Position numbers and translations under genes: made by a program. A stretch of 64,000 bases of DNA from Echinometra lucunter. Lineage: Eukaryota > Echinodermata > Echinoidea > Camarodonta > Echinometridae. Shown here piece after piece: positions 1 through 13,500 of this stretch (within the stretch, counting starts at the first letter, position 1; every line of letters starts with the position of its first letter). Location of the stretch: contig CM057152.1 in assembly GCA_029962745.1 (NCBI GenBank), positions 21,273,058 through 21,337,057 of the forward strand. Direction: 5' to 3'. Under the pieces are notes generated by a model. That model was not told where the DNA came from, made no database searches, and was given only the letters and a program-made list of their open reading frames with translations.

Positions 1-3000
1 TCGTGATCTGAAAAATTCTGTGACTTTATGATCAATGAAATATGATAAATTACAACAGTCATTTCGATTTTGTAGATATATTATATCATTCTCAATTAAT
101 CTTGATTTACCACAAAAGTAACAGGTAGCAAGATATTTTTAATGAATGTGCGTGAAGAAAGTGATTCACGGGGTCGTTTGAACATGAAAATGATTTGTCT
201 CAAGAAGTCAAGTAATGTGAATTAAAAGTTGCTGACATATTTGATAGTAATCGTAATTTGTTTCTACATAAAAAAAATCCCAAATGGCCATTAAAAAAGG
301 GATTCTAAAATTGATAGATTTGATGTCTTAAGTGATAGAGGCACAGATCATTCTTACCACTGATAAATCTGTTAATTCAATATTTTTATGATACTAGAGT
401 TAAATGTTCCCTAAAATCGTACGGAAAATGAAAAAAAAAATGAAAATGAAACTTTAAATTTTAGCCTTTAACATGTTATCAGTGTTTACATACAGTTCTG
501 CATGTAAGGTTTTGGTTTTGTTATTGAATTACTACCGCAAAACGCATTTGTTTCAGGGGTTTTGTACTCTAGTCTTCATACGTCATTGCAAGGTCCTTCG
601 ATCTTTACCAGGAAGGGGTGCATGGGAAGCCCCCTTTTCCGTGCTCAGTCTACCCCTCACTTTTTGACATGCAGCACATCGTAATCATTAAGCTCATCGC
701 TAAAAAGCGTCAATGTGGATAAATTTTGAAATCACGTTTTATTGGATAGCTTGACTGATAATGTGATGCAACAAATAAGTTTAATGTTGAATTAAAATTA
801 GTTATTTTTTCTTTCCAAGATTGGCTGAAATATTTGGTAAAATTTCATGATTTCTTTGCTCCATCCATCTCCCTCTCTCTCCCTCTCATATTTGCTTCAC
901 GTAGATCTCATCTTATTCACATAATCCCCCAAGCCATTTGTTCTTGCCTTCCTATTACCTGTTTACAGGATCTCTCTCTCTCTCTTTATATATATATATA
1001 TTTCTTTCCATGGCTCTTTTCCTTTCCTAATTTTCGTCTTATTTCTCTCTTATCCTTTCATATTTCATCACTCTTTTTGTGGCTTATAGCTGATATTAGC
1101 TAGTTAAAATGATATTTAGTTTGTACTTCTTAATACCAACCACAGTCATGTGCTAATCAAACTCGACTTCAAATCAATATACACAAAAAGAAGATATCAG
1201 TAAACTATTAGGCAGTCATAATTTGTTTTTACCATTAGCATCAATGAGGTAATTACTTATTTGTTTTATTGAAAACAATATTTTACACATGTACAACTTA
1301 AATAATATATTTGAATCGAAGGCACTATAGTAATTATCATTAGAGGCACAGTACAATAAAACATTATCATTATTATTTTTCCATCGTCCAAAAAAAGTAT
1401 AATAAATATCCGGTACAACGTATAGTACTTCCCCACTCTTGATTTAGAATGCTTCTATGTCTATAGCCGACTCTCAGGAAGGGATACAGGTGCAAAGCTA
1501 TTAAACAGAATTTCAAAAAAATCAGAGAAGCACGATATATAACATAAAGATAGAGAAAAAAACAGAGTCAAATTATATTCTATAACAAATGAAATAATCA
1601 TAGATGCATTTCAACAATGAAAAAAAAAAACGTCTGTACATCAGACGCATTCTGTCAAAAAGTTTGTCGACGAATATTTTCTCTCTTAGATCTAATACAG
1701 CTTTGAGCAGTTATGCATAGTTTTCATATATAATATATTTAGTAAAAATACAGCAATGGATCATTTAAAAGCAAAACATAACTGCCTGTGATAGAAAAAT
1801 ATACACAAAATATATTATTCAAAAATAGCTTTCCAACGCTCGCGTTCAGAATACAACTCGACGGAAGACTGAATATGCTGAATACATTGTCTGAAAAATG
1901 ACAAGAAATAAAAATAACACACTTGAGGGGATGCTCAGCCGAAAAAGACAATGCCACAGATACTGTGCTCAAAATACTCATATCGTTATCATCTGATCAT
2001 TATTATTACTGTTATTATCATTTTTGTTATTATGAGTGTGATAATATAACCCATTTTGGCTAGATCCAAGAAACGATATAGTCTGTAGAAGAGTAACATA
2101 TTACAATAATGCCCACTTTTCGGCTTGCTTTTCTTTCATGTTATCGAGTGGTGCTGCTTTAGTTTCACTAATCAGGAAATGTTATTTTCTATTTTCACCG
2201 CCGAAAAGAGATTAAAAATACCTTGTCACGTGGCCGTTCATAATACTGTCTGTGAGAATGATAAAGGCATGTCGCATTCAAATATCATTTTCAAGGTTAT
2301 AACAAAACGGGCCACATTCGTCAAATATCAGTTGGTCTTAGCTGTACTGCGTATTTAACCTTCACTTACGATAAAGTTTGACACTTTGGCATATTTTTGT
2401 TTCACATCGGCTGCTACAAAGAGAGAAAAGTTGCCAATTTTCTGGCTACTTTGGTCCAAATCGATACATTCGAAATGCAGTACGATTGCATACGTGTCTG
2501 AAAAGGGGGGAAACGACTATTTAGAAGAGTTTTAATAAGTTTGACTGTTTGTTTTGAGCTTATTTAAGAGCATATGCAGAAGATTTGGTCAAAATTAGAT
2601 GATGTATCCTCAATGCACTGAATACAGAAATAGAGTTCTATCAAAAGCTTTGTTAAGATTTACATACACACAACTTTCTTGCATATACAGATCGATATCC
2701 GAAGAATTTAATGAATAGTTTTAAAGACAAAGACATGCACAATGATACTGTTTAAAACTTTGCTTATTCATTGCATAGCTTGTGTTTTCTTGTGCATGTT
2801 GTGGCTTTTATTTTAGTGGTCAAAAGATAGGCGACGTGATTAAAACTGATAATATAAAACGGAAGGACGGAGATGACATAGGGGTCTAGGTCAACCAATA
2901 AACAAACTGGTTCCATTAAAATACATTTAAAAAAGATTATAAAATGGGAAATATGTATATATTTTACATAAACATAGTGGACAGATGAAAACGTATATCT

Positions 3001-3683
3001 TTTAAAGGCATATATCTTCCCTTTTCTTATATAAATACAACATTTTGATTTTAAGGATTACAAAACTCAAACAAGAAAAGCCATGGACTCGCCACACTCT
3101 TCTTCGATAGCAACCATAGTTTGTTTTAATATGAAATAATCTCTCCCATAGTCCCTTTAATATCAAATCTCCCCATTATAAGTTTAGGAAGACTCACGTC
3201 GTGAGCAGAAAAGATGAAAATATGCAAGATGATCTAATTATTAATCGCGCTTGAATGTTGAAAGCCATTCTAGATTTGTGACGAATGTGTTAATAGGGTG
3301 ACGAATGAGGGTAGTGTCAGTGTCCGGCGTAATTAAACAACACTTGGTTTCAGCTGGGCTGAAATACTCACAAAACACAATTACTAATATTAGTCCGTCT
3401 TTCTTTACTCATTTTGTACAGCACCAAATAAGCAGAGTCAGTGATGAGTTAGCGATGTCCTTATCTTCCCCTATCTCTCTACAGACACATAAAGATGTTG
3501 GGGAAAATAGAAAGCACACATCGGAAGCGGTAATAATATATCCTTTTTTCCTTGTACAAAAAGTGACAGAACTTGAGGGAGTCCGTTTTAATGCTCCGCG
3601 ATGAGTTATGCTAAATGTCCGCAGTGCCCGGGATTACCAGGTTCTGTCGTTAGAATAAGTCTTTGAGCGTCTTGAGGACGGTT
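1..3683. other. 3' flank of bmp2/4, AT-rich, no gene seen
   Basis: No supportable protein-coding gene. On the minus strand this is the region downstream of the bmp2/4 stop codon, so its right part should be the 3' UTR. The first canonical minus-strand AATAAA I find after the stop is at 2807-2812 (tttatt on the plus strand), which would give a 3' UTR of roughly 0.9 kb; a weaker ATTAAA lies near 3587. A short composite CT then TA microsatellite sits at about 968-1003. The rest is AT-rich sequence in which I recognise nothing. Confidence 0.5.
2807..2812 (-). promoter_or_regulatory. candidate poly(A) signal of bmp2/4
   Basis: The plus strand reads tttatt, so the minus strand reads AATAAA, about 870 nt after the bmp2/4 stop codon. 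It is the first canonical hexamer I find on that strand downstream of the gene. This is motif evidence only; a hexamer is expected by chance every few kb in AT-rich DNA, and a closer variant hexamer could be used instead. Confidence 0.3.
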
Positions 3684-4574
3684 CTACCGGCACCCGCAAC
3701 CTTCGACAACCATATCCTGATAGTTCTTGAGGACGACCTTTTCGTACTCGTCCAGATATAACATGCTGATTGCACTAAGTTCTGTCGGCACGCAACATGC
3801 CTTAGGTACTAGTGCTGGGTTGACAGAGTTTACTAACGTTTGTACGATAGCATGGTTGGTGGTATTGAGATGTTCGGCGAGAGGGAAAGGACACTCACCG
3901 TGACAATAATAGGCCTGGTATCCGGCCGGTGCGACGATCCAATCGTTCCAATGGACATCGCTAAAATCAACGTACAGCGGATGTCGCCTGCAGTTGGCCT
4001 TCAAACGCTTGCTTTTCCTCTTACGACCTCTACTCGACGACGATGATCGTTTTGTGCGACCGTCATCGCTGTATGTGATGATCTGAGGCCGTGACTGAAA
4101 CCATCTCTCCTCTTCCTCACTTTGGAGTTCTTCGAGAGGATCGACTTCTCTCGTCACACGGACGTGGTGATGGTTTGGGGATGGTTTGCCCCTAGAGTCT
4201 GTGAGCTCTATCTCCAACCCATGATTCTTCTCTGGCACTTCTAGCCACGCCCTCACCGCTGGGCGTACGTCAAAGGATTCCCAGCTAGCATTCCTCACGT
4301 CGACTAACCGCGTGTCGATGAGCCTTTTAATCGTATCACGATTTCGTGCAACTGGTTTTAAAATATGATACACGTTTATCCTTTGCATGTAATGAATGGG
4401 CTCAAGACTTTCCCTGTCGTTGAGTGCGTGTCGTTTTACGATGCTTGTGCTCGTTTATGTCCTTGCGAAACAATCTCAGTTCGGCCGTCGTCAAAACTTC
4501 TTCGTCAGGCATTGTAGAGACGTTGAAGATCAGCTTGTGTCTGTGACCCTCGGTGGATACCACTTGGCTAGCGT
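3684..4574 (-). CDS. bmp2/4: BMP2/4 ligand, terminal coding exon (late prodomain and mature ligand), with a frameshift
   Basis: This exon encodes most of the prodomain and the whole secreted ligand of a BMP2/4-type TGF-beta protein, which binds BMP receptors and signals through Smad1/5/8. The acceptor is TTTCACACAG at its right edge; it leaves two bases, AC, which join the phase-1 G of exon 1 to give Asp. Visible landmarks are the prodomain pieces AELRLFRKD and [11 protein letters not shown], a furin site RTKR, a basic stretch, then the cystine-knot domain beginning [16 protein letters not shown] and ending CGCR before a TAG stop. The ligand after RTKR is about 120 residues with all seven knot cysteines (positions 19, 48, 52, 84, 85, 117, 119) and one N-glycosylation site (NTT). 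The frame is broken: the upstream part runs into TGA at 4402-4404, while the downstream part is open one base over, back to a TAA at 4455-4457. One extra base between 4405 and 4454 explains it; the A4 run (plus strand 4434-4437) is a good candidate. Exon lengths sum to 1258, one over a multiple of three; without that base the protein would be 418 residues. Confidence 0.93.
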
Positions 4575-7500
4575 CTGTGTGAAAGGGAAATAAAAAAGGG
4601 AGACGCTTTGTTACCAAAGAGTATTCATAGAAGTATCAGCCAAACTTAAACATTTCCTGCAAAATCATACACAGAGAGTGGACCACTCTTGATACATTAC
4701 CTTTGAGAAAATGGCACTGCTCATGATTCACAAAAGGTGAGGTTTGTAAGATGATGGATGATGCTTCCACTTTATCAAGTTTATTGGTCACTTAAGGTAG
4801 TCCGTGCTTCAAGACACACACCGGTCTTATAGGAAACTTAATTACGCTTGAACCAAATTGTCAAATTTAGGACGTCTTAGTGGTAAGAAAGGCTGAAGCC
4901 TGTGAACTTAGAGCGTGGAGCCAGTGAGTCAATTGGGAGATTAAGAGGCATCATAAACTATTTACTAGAATGGGAAGTATCTGCGGGCCAGCCTGAACCG
5001 AGCTGGCACAACATATTATCCAGAGGGAGGGACTGACGTGCCAACACACCTGACGTCCGTTAAACCCCCCTTGTACAGAGGACTAGACTACTGTGACTTT
5101 GATGACACCATACCTAGCAACAATGTACACAATAATCCACTATGTTGTGAGTACCACAACATTCTGATTGTCGGTGACTGTAATGAGATGAAAACGTGAG
5201 GCTTTGAATGAATTATATATGTATACACCATCACCGCTTCAGTGAAGTAATTAGTCTACTTCTTACGTCTAAGTTATCATCACTGTTGACTGTACTACTC
5301 TTCAAAATATTGTATACCAGACTTGCAATTTGGAAACAACTTTTTGTCTTTCGATTGCTTGTCGTAACTCATTCTGAAACAAACAAAAAAATGATAATAC
5401 GAATTATGTAACTAAATGTGTTTATATGATGTCGGAACAGCCCGATCATCTTGTACAACACCTTACTCCTTGTCCATATGAAAAGAAAGACGAAACAGAC
5501 ACACATGCTTAGTCAGAAGGTAAGTGACTGAGGATATCGTCACCATAAGTATGCATTTTGCAAACACTCTCTGTCCAAACTTGTATGTTTTATCAGTGTT
5601 CATGGACATTTCAAATATGACAAGGTTAAGGGTTATTATGCTGCTTGATCGATTAAAACGGTATGAATGCAATGACGTACCTAGCAAAGACAAGAAATCA
5701 TTTCATGCCTACAAACAATAACTAGCGCATCATGTCATCTTAAGTCGAGTCTTGTCTTGTCATGACGTGGCATCACTTAGCAAAAGATACCGCAATCCCC
5801 AGATCATACAAATATTAATATTTTCCTCTGAGGCTAGAGCAGGATAACTGCCGTTCCCTGGCGTAAAAAAGAAATCATCTACGAACTATGTAGAGAAAGA
5901 AAGAGAGAAGGGGGAAACTTAACATTAAAGTCTATGCCAATGGGGAAACAGGATGAGTATCGTTTTCTGTGCCAAGACCGGGTACAAAGTCAGGACAATT
6001 TAAAAACAATTTCCCCTCATTTCTCGTTCGCTTGCACCCTAGTGACATTTTAGTTTAATCCTCCCTGGCATGTCAGGAGAAGCCTTATAAAGATCCAAAA
6101 GAGGAATTCAGATTTGGCGAGGGAAGATTTGCTTTTCTTAAAGGTCCCTACTCCTGCTGTGACAATGCAGATATTAGAATAAAGTACTCCTGTTGTCTGA
6201 TTGGTAATCATTTCCTTGTAATTCACTATAGAAATTCGCAGGGTTTTTTTTTTCTAAATGATGCTTTGTTGTCCCCTTTTCGCTTTGCATCTTCAAAAGT
6301 CATATAGAATATAGATAATGATGTTTGAATTCAATGCAAAGTGTCATCCTTGATGTATGTATATTCATTCTGTTGTTGAATTCAACATTTCCACTGACCT
6401 TTGAACAATTAGATTTGCTATTTCACAGAACTTTAAGAGAAAACTGGCTTACAAGTAAATGGATTGTCAAACCTATATCATGAGCTAACAATCAATTTTT
6501 CATTCAAGAAAAATAACCTTGATTCCTCAATCAAAGAAAGTTATTGGGCAAACTTCTTTTTTGATGTTAGAATAGCTTAATGACATTCCTCAGTACTAAT
6601 CCTTGCTAGAGAAATATTATTGCGTGGAAGGAGAGCGATATCAATTCTGTTTCCAGTCAGTCAAAACAGCGTCAATCGTATCAACAGAGATTCCAGATCT
6701 AACATTTCCCTTTTATTAGGACAGGATGCTTGTATTTCATCCCTCGGCAATTTTTCTAATTCCTAGGGGCCAGTCTTTAAGATCTGAAGATGGTGTCAAG
6801 GCAGATTTTCAAGCGTTTCCTGCACAGTACACGTCCCTGTCTCCTAAATACTGCATTCGCGGTGCACTGAGCAAGCTTGCGGCTTAGAGAACGGGGGAGC
6901 TGCGGGGAGGGGGAAGGCAACCGTCGAGAAAGGATATGGCTTTGCATGTCTGCGCTCATTTCCCCCTCGATTGGCTGGCTTGAGACTAAATTTTGCCTGC
7001 TATGAAGTGTCGCCCCACCCATACCCCTTGCGAGTCGTCAGTCGTCGCTAAAGTTCGGGGCACTGCCCCGCCCAGCAACTGGAAGCCGCTTTAGGCCCAT
7101 GTCATCCGATCTAATTTCTACTTCACTATACAACGAAGAAGCCAACCTAAGAGTTCATATCAACTTAGCTCTACATCAGTAAATTTAAGGAGAAGAAAAA
7201 GAGAGATGGGGTGATGAGAAGAAGAAGCAGGTCACAAAATCTCGAATACAGTCTAATATAGATCGGACTGAATCATTTCATAAAAGTGATTTTAGGGTAA
7301 GCAAAATTAGAAAAGTGCGTTCCTCATAAATACTTAATGTTGAATGTTTTCTACCTTTTTATCAATATGTAAACGTCTTATGGAAGAAGAAGCAGAAAAA
7401 GAAGACGATCAAGAAGAAGAGGGAAAAAACAAAGAAGATAAAAATAATGAAGAAAAAGAAAAAAGGAAGAAAAAAAAAAAAATAATAATATTTTCCCCCC

Positions 7501-10149
7501 AAATGTGACAGGCACAGAGTAATGTTATATAACTTTGTACTGTCATTTGCCACAATAACAGTATTTCTGGACAAAATTATAAAGTCGACTGTACATGAAC
7601 CAATAGGTAAGCACTATGATGTCAAGTATTATAGTCATGTGTACTCAATAATTTCGAATGCCTTTATTGAGATATCTTCTTAATCTGACACCAACAATCT
7701 TATTAACAAATGGCTTGATCTAGTGATCAGATAAAAAATGTTTCAGTAAAAGTGGAAATACAATAATATGAAAGCTTGGTACGCTACTCATCGCTGGGAA
7801 GAACGTGCGGGGTTATGAATCGAACCACATTTTGACGAGGAGCCCCCTCCCTCTAACACTATTAGGCTGTCTCTTCACACAAGATTGTCGTTTCTTTCAC
7901 AGCTTGTCAAGTTTCAACCCAACCTGGTACAAACCGATGAGACATGACTCTCAGAAGGTCTAGCCCATGACCAGGGGATGCATTGCCCGATGAAGGTAAA
8001 CTTGAATTGTGATATTTTGTTAAGACCACGAAGAAAATATGTCTCACTTTTGATATATTCATGCAAATGTAAAATACTGCGATCTTTCAGGTCAGTCCAG
8101 AAACTGTTTAAGGAAATGGGTGTATTTTGGCGAAATGTAACTTTTAGAAACTGTCGCGCTTTAGATTTTGCGATTTATTCACTAAAAGTATATGATCTTA
8201 TAAAGCAAGTCTAGTAAATTGTTTGAGGAAATACGTGTGCTTTGAGGTAACACAAAGCTTAGAAAATATTGGGGTTTTTTTTAATACTTTTATCATAAAA
8301 TACAATGTGATGCTGTAGAAAATGTCTGGTACTGAAAAATATTATAGGATAAACGTGGGTATAAAATCAACAAAGAGAAGATGAAGTTTATTTTATATTA
8401 TTATCACATAAGCTACACATTTTGTAATCTTCTAGAAAATGTATGAAAAATTATATATTTGAGGGAAAATGAGCCGCTTGGATATAACTTTTAGAGGAAC
8501 ATTTCTCCAAGACTTAGATAGCTTTAGAATACAAACGTTATATTTCGTATGATGGAATATATGATTTGCAAAATCAACAAATATTCTTCTTTACGTCTGC
8601 AGCATATATTTCTTTTGACAAGCATACGCTTCATCGTGTCTTATACTTTACAGGGTACACAGCAAGGTTATTTCTGCGACTTTTTCTTCTTAGAAAAGGC
8701 CAGGAACACCTGCTTCTATAAAATAAAATAAAAAATCTTTCTTTCTCTTATAAAAAACATCATGAATATTATCATTACTATCAGATTCTATTATCAAAAC
8801 ATTGTCATAAATTTGCAAATTCATAGAATCAAGTTATCAAAATGATACTGCATGTATAAACAAAGTTTGCGTTTCGGTAGCTCGGATAAGTCCTAAAAAC
8901 ACACAGTAATGGATAGGGGAGGAACTAGGGATTTCCCTAGGCTGGGGGAAATGATATTGTTAAAAAAAAAAAGAACAGAATAATCTCCGGAATCTTAAAA
9001 AAAGTTTAACGTTCTCTATTGACCCTTTAGACAGGTCTGTAATTTTCAAAAATACTGGCGGGGGGGGGGGGGGGATACCTTCCAAGACAATGAATCATGT
9101 TGAAAGTTACTTATTTCATTTCCAATTGCTTAATTTCAAACAAATGATTACATCACTATTGCTCCTGAAATATATGAGTGAAAAGATTTTTGATCCATGA
9201 TATATTGCAGACCGTTCAAAAGAGGTATACGAGTTGACAAAAAAGTATGTTTACAATTTAACCACACAGTTCAAAACTTTCAAAATCCACCTAAACACTA
9301 CTAATATCATCACTGAACCTTGAGTACATACACCAATGATATCGGTACATGCCTCAACCACTCCTCCATTCTCATGAATAAGACCTGAGAACATGCCCCT
9401 TGTGGATCTATATCTTTGAACTGGTAATAGAGAAATACAAACAAAAACAACAACCTCGAAATCCATTTCACAACTGATTTAGTTCCCCGAACATGGGCTC
9501 ATTAAATCACCCCTGACTTGGGGCTTTCTATTGGAGAGATATCGATTATGTTCTCATGATCCTAAATCGCTCAGGTGTAAGGTTTTGAAGGGTTTCGGAT
9601 TAAAAGGTTGATATTCAAGGTAGTTTCTTGACCTGTATATTGACCTTTCTTAATTACATACACTTCGATGAAAAAAGATAAGCTTCCCATGGACGCATGC
9701 GATCGAGTATTTGGTAGGAGGCATGAATTTTTTTTTAGTTTGTTTCTTGTTAAAATAGGCATATTGATTTTTCATTGAATTGTCATTAATGCTTTTGGAG
9801 GATCAATCATTCTCTTTATTTTGCATGTGGAACTAATGCACATTCACCTACCTCAATTAATCTGTTTGGTTGTAAACGAGATAAATGTCTTCAATTAGTA
9901 ACACCTGCTGCACAACACAGATATATCTGCCATCTTTCGTTTTTTCCTTTTCTATTCTTTGTTTGGTTGAAAGAAACATAAGCAAACAAAGCAACGAATC
10001 CGTATCTCTCTGTCTCTCGACCAAAGTAATGTAAATGTATTTAAAGTTTTTTTTTTTATTTTGTTTTTTTGTAGCCGTACATATGTAAATATGTTTAAAT
10101 ATATTCAGTTTTCCTCATAAATTGAATCTTTAAATAGATCAATACTAAC
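4575..10149 (-). other. main intron of bmp2/4
   Basis: This is the 5.6-kb phase-1 intron between the two coding exons, with donor G|GTTAGT at 10149-10144 and acceptor TTTCACACAG ending at 4575, both read on the minus strand. It holds no supportable gene. Landmarks are a GC-richer patch at about 6840-7110, a homopurine tract at 7378-7490, and a run of G at about 9060-9074. The rest is AT-rich and unremarkable. It could carry enhancers, but I see no decisive motif cluster. Confidence 0.85.
7378..7490. repeat. homopurine (A/G-rich) tract in the bmp2/4 intron
   Basis: More than 100 bases of almost pure A and G on the plus strand, built from AAG and AAAG units with a poly-A stretch near 7470. On the minus strand it appears as a run of Phe/Leu codons, which is a composition artefact. 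Such tracts can form triplex DNA, but nothing here shows that it does. Confidence 0.7.
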
Positions 10150-10516
10150 CTTCATGGTGGAAACTCCTGATGGTATTGGCTGTACCCGTAGACACATGTT
10201 TGAAGTCGAAATGCATATTGATTCCATCCTCGGCCTCTGTATGTGACCGGTATAAGTCCATCATATATTCTGGTACTCGCGATTTTCCCTTCGGTCTCGG
10301 TCTCTCCTTTAACCCAAACATGCCCAACAGCGTCGACTCGAACGCCTCAATCACCTGCGCTTTTCTCTCCTGGTCGCCTTCGTTGTGACCACTTCGTGAC
10401 GACGACGATGACGACGATGAGGATGAGGATGATGTGGAACCTGGCCAGCCGCCGACCACGACACAGCAGCATACAAGGGGCACCACCAACTGACCCCAAT
10501 GTGAGGTGGTAACCAT
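10150..10516 (-). CDS. bmp2/4: BMP2/4 ligand, first coding exon (signal peptide and N-terminal prodomain)
   Basis: Encodes residues 1-122 and the first base of codon 123. The start ATG at 10514-10516 is followed by a hydrophobic signal-peptide core (about residues 9-23, LVVPLVCCCVVVGG), a run of 12 serines (residues 29-40, built from a mixture of TCA, TCC and TCG codons, so not a pure microsatellite), and the prodomain block LLGMFGLKERPRPK, which is typical of BMP2/4-family prodomains. The exon ends ...IRSFHHE plus G at a donor G|GTTAGT. Joining to the exon at 4574 keeps frame and gives E-D-A-S-Q. The same ERPRPK block and the same intron position occur in univin, 43 kb upstream on the same strand. 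Only 7 nt separate the start codon from a splice acceptor, so most of the 5' UTR must lie in a separate upstream exon. In S. purpuratus and other deuterostomes BMP2/4 patterns the dorsal-ventral axis; that role is inferred by homology. Confidence 0.9.
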
Positions 10517-10545
10517 GATGGGTCTAAAAGAAAGATTTGAAAAAA
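10517..10545 (-). other. splice acceptor just upstream of the bmp2/4 start codon
   Basis: Read on the minus strand, a pyrimidine-rich stretch with the motif TTTCTTTTAG is followed by only seven bases and then the start ATG. The acceptor AG lies at 10525-10524 and the exon would begin at 10523. It implies a 5' UTR intron and a non-coding first exon somewhere to the right. Non-coding first exons are common in BMP2/4 genes. I could not place the partner donor with confidence. Confidence 0.55.
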
Positions 10546-13500
10546 ATAAATTTAGTAAACAAGAATGAAGCTATGAGTATGTACAATGGACACCGAATCA
10601 CTGATCTGTTCACTCATTTATTATTTTTCAAATTTTTTATCCAGAGTGGCTTGTTTAGTTACAGTGTATTATTGGTTGAATCGTAAAGACATCTCCTTGT
10701 GACTTCATCCTTCTGTCTAATGAAGTGGTTATTTTATTTCTGTTTACTTATTGTGTTACAAAATGATATTAGCTGACATGGTGATGTTATCAATTGAATA
10801 TCGCATATCCATGGAAACCGTTTCCCAAACTTTTGAGCGAAATCACCGCCGTTCCCTCCAAAGGGTGCGTCATTCTGACACATCAACAATGGCCTGCAAA
10901 TTTCCTGGTTTCCTTTAATTCGATTTATTAAAATGTAACACGTGCTCTCGTCTGAGACTATCCTAGCACTGTTATTCAATACACAATGTGCTGGTAAAAC
11001 TCACGGGACTGGTCAACGTGAATTAGCCTGTTGCTCTCCTTCGCCACAAAATCAAATGAAAAGGTGGATTGGAGGTTCTTTAAATCTTACATTGAACGGC
11101 TCAAGCATTTCAGCATACACATGTGAGTCCTGTGAATTGGTTCTTGGGGTAATTTTTCCTTAAATCCAATATAAAGTCCATGGCTATAGCAGATCTTTTG
11201 AGGCATATGATGTTCCCGTGTATACTCGATAACATTCGATTAACATATGGCTCACATGGCGAAAATTTCCCTCCTGCCCTGCCTTTGCGAAGACGAGGTT
11301 GTTAAACCCAGATCAGTGGGGGCTATCTGTGGATTTTATTCATTAAGAAACAAATTCCTAATTGGACCCCTCTCGACTTATCCCCGGTCGATAATGGGAA
11401 CCTTTTCATACAGAGCTTGATTTCTAGCTCCGTTTTTCAAGTGAGGTGTTAGAGGTATTATCCCTGGAAGAAAGACATCTCGCACCGTCATGCTGAATAG
11501 CTAATTATTCTGGACAAGAGGGGTGAGAATACCGACGAGAAGAAAAGGGGGTGTTGTAAGGGCGGATTAGCCCTTAACGCTGTATGAGAAGGTAAAAGAA
11601 AACAAGGATTGGAATGTCACGAAAAGATGGAAGTCCAGACCCAACGACAGATCAAATGTATGTACGCCCCCCCCCCCTCCCCTTCTTCATGCATTTATCC
11701 CTGCTCTGGTCTGGTCGATGCGGACAGGAAGTTGTGAAGGGTTATAAGGCGCGCGCTTCCAGGATAGGAAGAAGATTATGGCAACCGCTTTTATTGTAGC
11801 CATAATTGACCTTTTCAGCTCTACAAGACATCAAAACGAGCATATGAACATTGGCTTTCAAAGAGCTGATGTGCGGCAGTTAAAGAACTGAAAAGGACAT
11901 ATTGTTGGCCTGTACTATATATACATCCAACCTAAAGAACTATGAAAGCCACATGAGTCGAAGTTTTTTGTCTGCTGGTTTGAAAGCTACCAAACTGCAA
12001 ATGCTGAGCACGTCGATTTCTTTTAAATGAGCGCCCTGTTTTTTATATCTCTGAAAGGTATGATATTCACAAATAATGTCCAACTTTAGGCAGTTGTTCT
12101 TATAATCTTTTATCAGTAAAAGGCTTAAAATTTGAAACAATCAAAATGCATGCACGGATAAGTGCGATGATACGCCAACATCAGGGTGGACTGTACTTCA
12201 ATGGAAGAAGAAGGATACAAAAATCTAAATGAATACAAAATTTGCTACGACTGCTTGAACTATGGTGTGTTGCCAATTCGATACAACAAACTATTACATA
12301 ACTTCGAGTGAGATTACCTGTTTGGAGGAATACGCTCGGGTTCTACACGTCATCTACGGTAGATGGGAAGATTTCAGGTTGTCAATGACGTCAGAACAGA
12401 AACAGGAAAATATGATAAAGAACCGTGGCATTTTGGACTCCTTATTCTCGTATTACATTTACAATAAAAACACTATCTGCAATGATTTCAGTTGATGGAT
12501 GAAAATGAGCAATGTTAAAGAGAATTCTCTTATCATAAAACAGATTGGGTATAATGTAAATAGGGACTGCAGATGCAGAATGGATGCCATCTCTCGATTT
12601 TATGGTGATAACTCTTTATCACTCTCAGCAAGGCAACATTATATTAAAGTACCTGTTTATGATATATCGTGCTCGGGGGTGAAACTTTATCAGTTTACTT
12701 ATCTAAAAGAGGCTTGGATATGAGAATAAGTTTCAGATGATTTCTTTTCGGAAAGTTTCAGGTAATTTCTGGAGGACAGGACGATGTAGAATAAGATGGT
12801 ACCACTCGGATCTAGTCGAGTGCCGCGAAAACATGCTACGCAACAGTGCGATCGAATACTCGACAGGATATAGCTGAGCTCTTTAAGCACGGGCGATCAG
12901 TTTTCTATTTTGCTTTTTCTTGTAATTCTGGTAAAGAAGGGAATTGATAGAAAGCCCCTCCGGCCGTCACGGTTAATCTCTTCTTTTGTTGATCCCTCGT
13001 AAATAAGAGTTTGAAAGTTGTTTCCCCTCCGTTCCTTTTCTTTCCGTCTTTTCTTCTTTCTGCCTTATGAGCCGTGTTGCTTTATGGTGAGTTAAGCTGA
13101 CGGGTGAGTTATTCTAGGCCCGTGTTATACGGGTCGGGATTTAAAATGGCGGTGCATAGTGGATAACTGGTGCAGAACTCACAACTATCTGGTACGAACA
13201 TGTCATCTTTTTGGTACGCGATCGACCGAGAAAAAGACTGAAGTGAAAAAAAAAAATGAGAAAGTATTTGCGTCAACGATTTCCTTGCGTGCTCCTACTT
13301 CCTTCCGTTGTTAGAGTCAACAAATAAGGCAGCTTCATTTCGAATGGCAAAACAATGGAAGGAGAGAAAGGACGACGGGAATAGACAGAACGAAATGAGC
13401 GGAGAAAACAGAGAAAGAGGGGTAGAGATAGAGAGAGAGAGAGAGAAGAAATGGAATGTATTATGACAAAATCTGAAGACGCTTTTCTCTTAAAGAAACG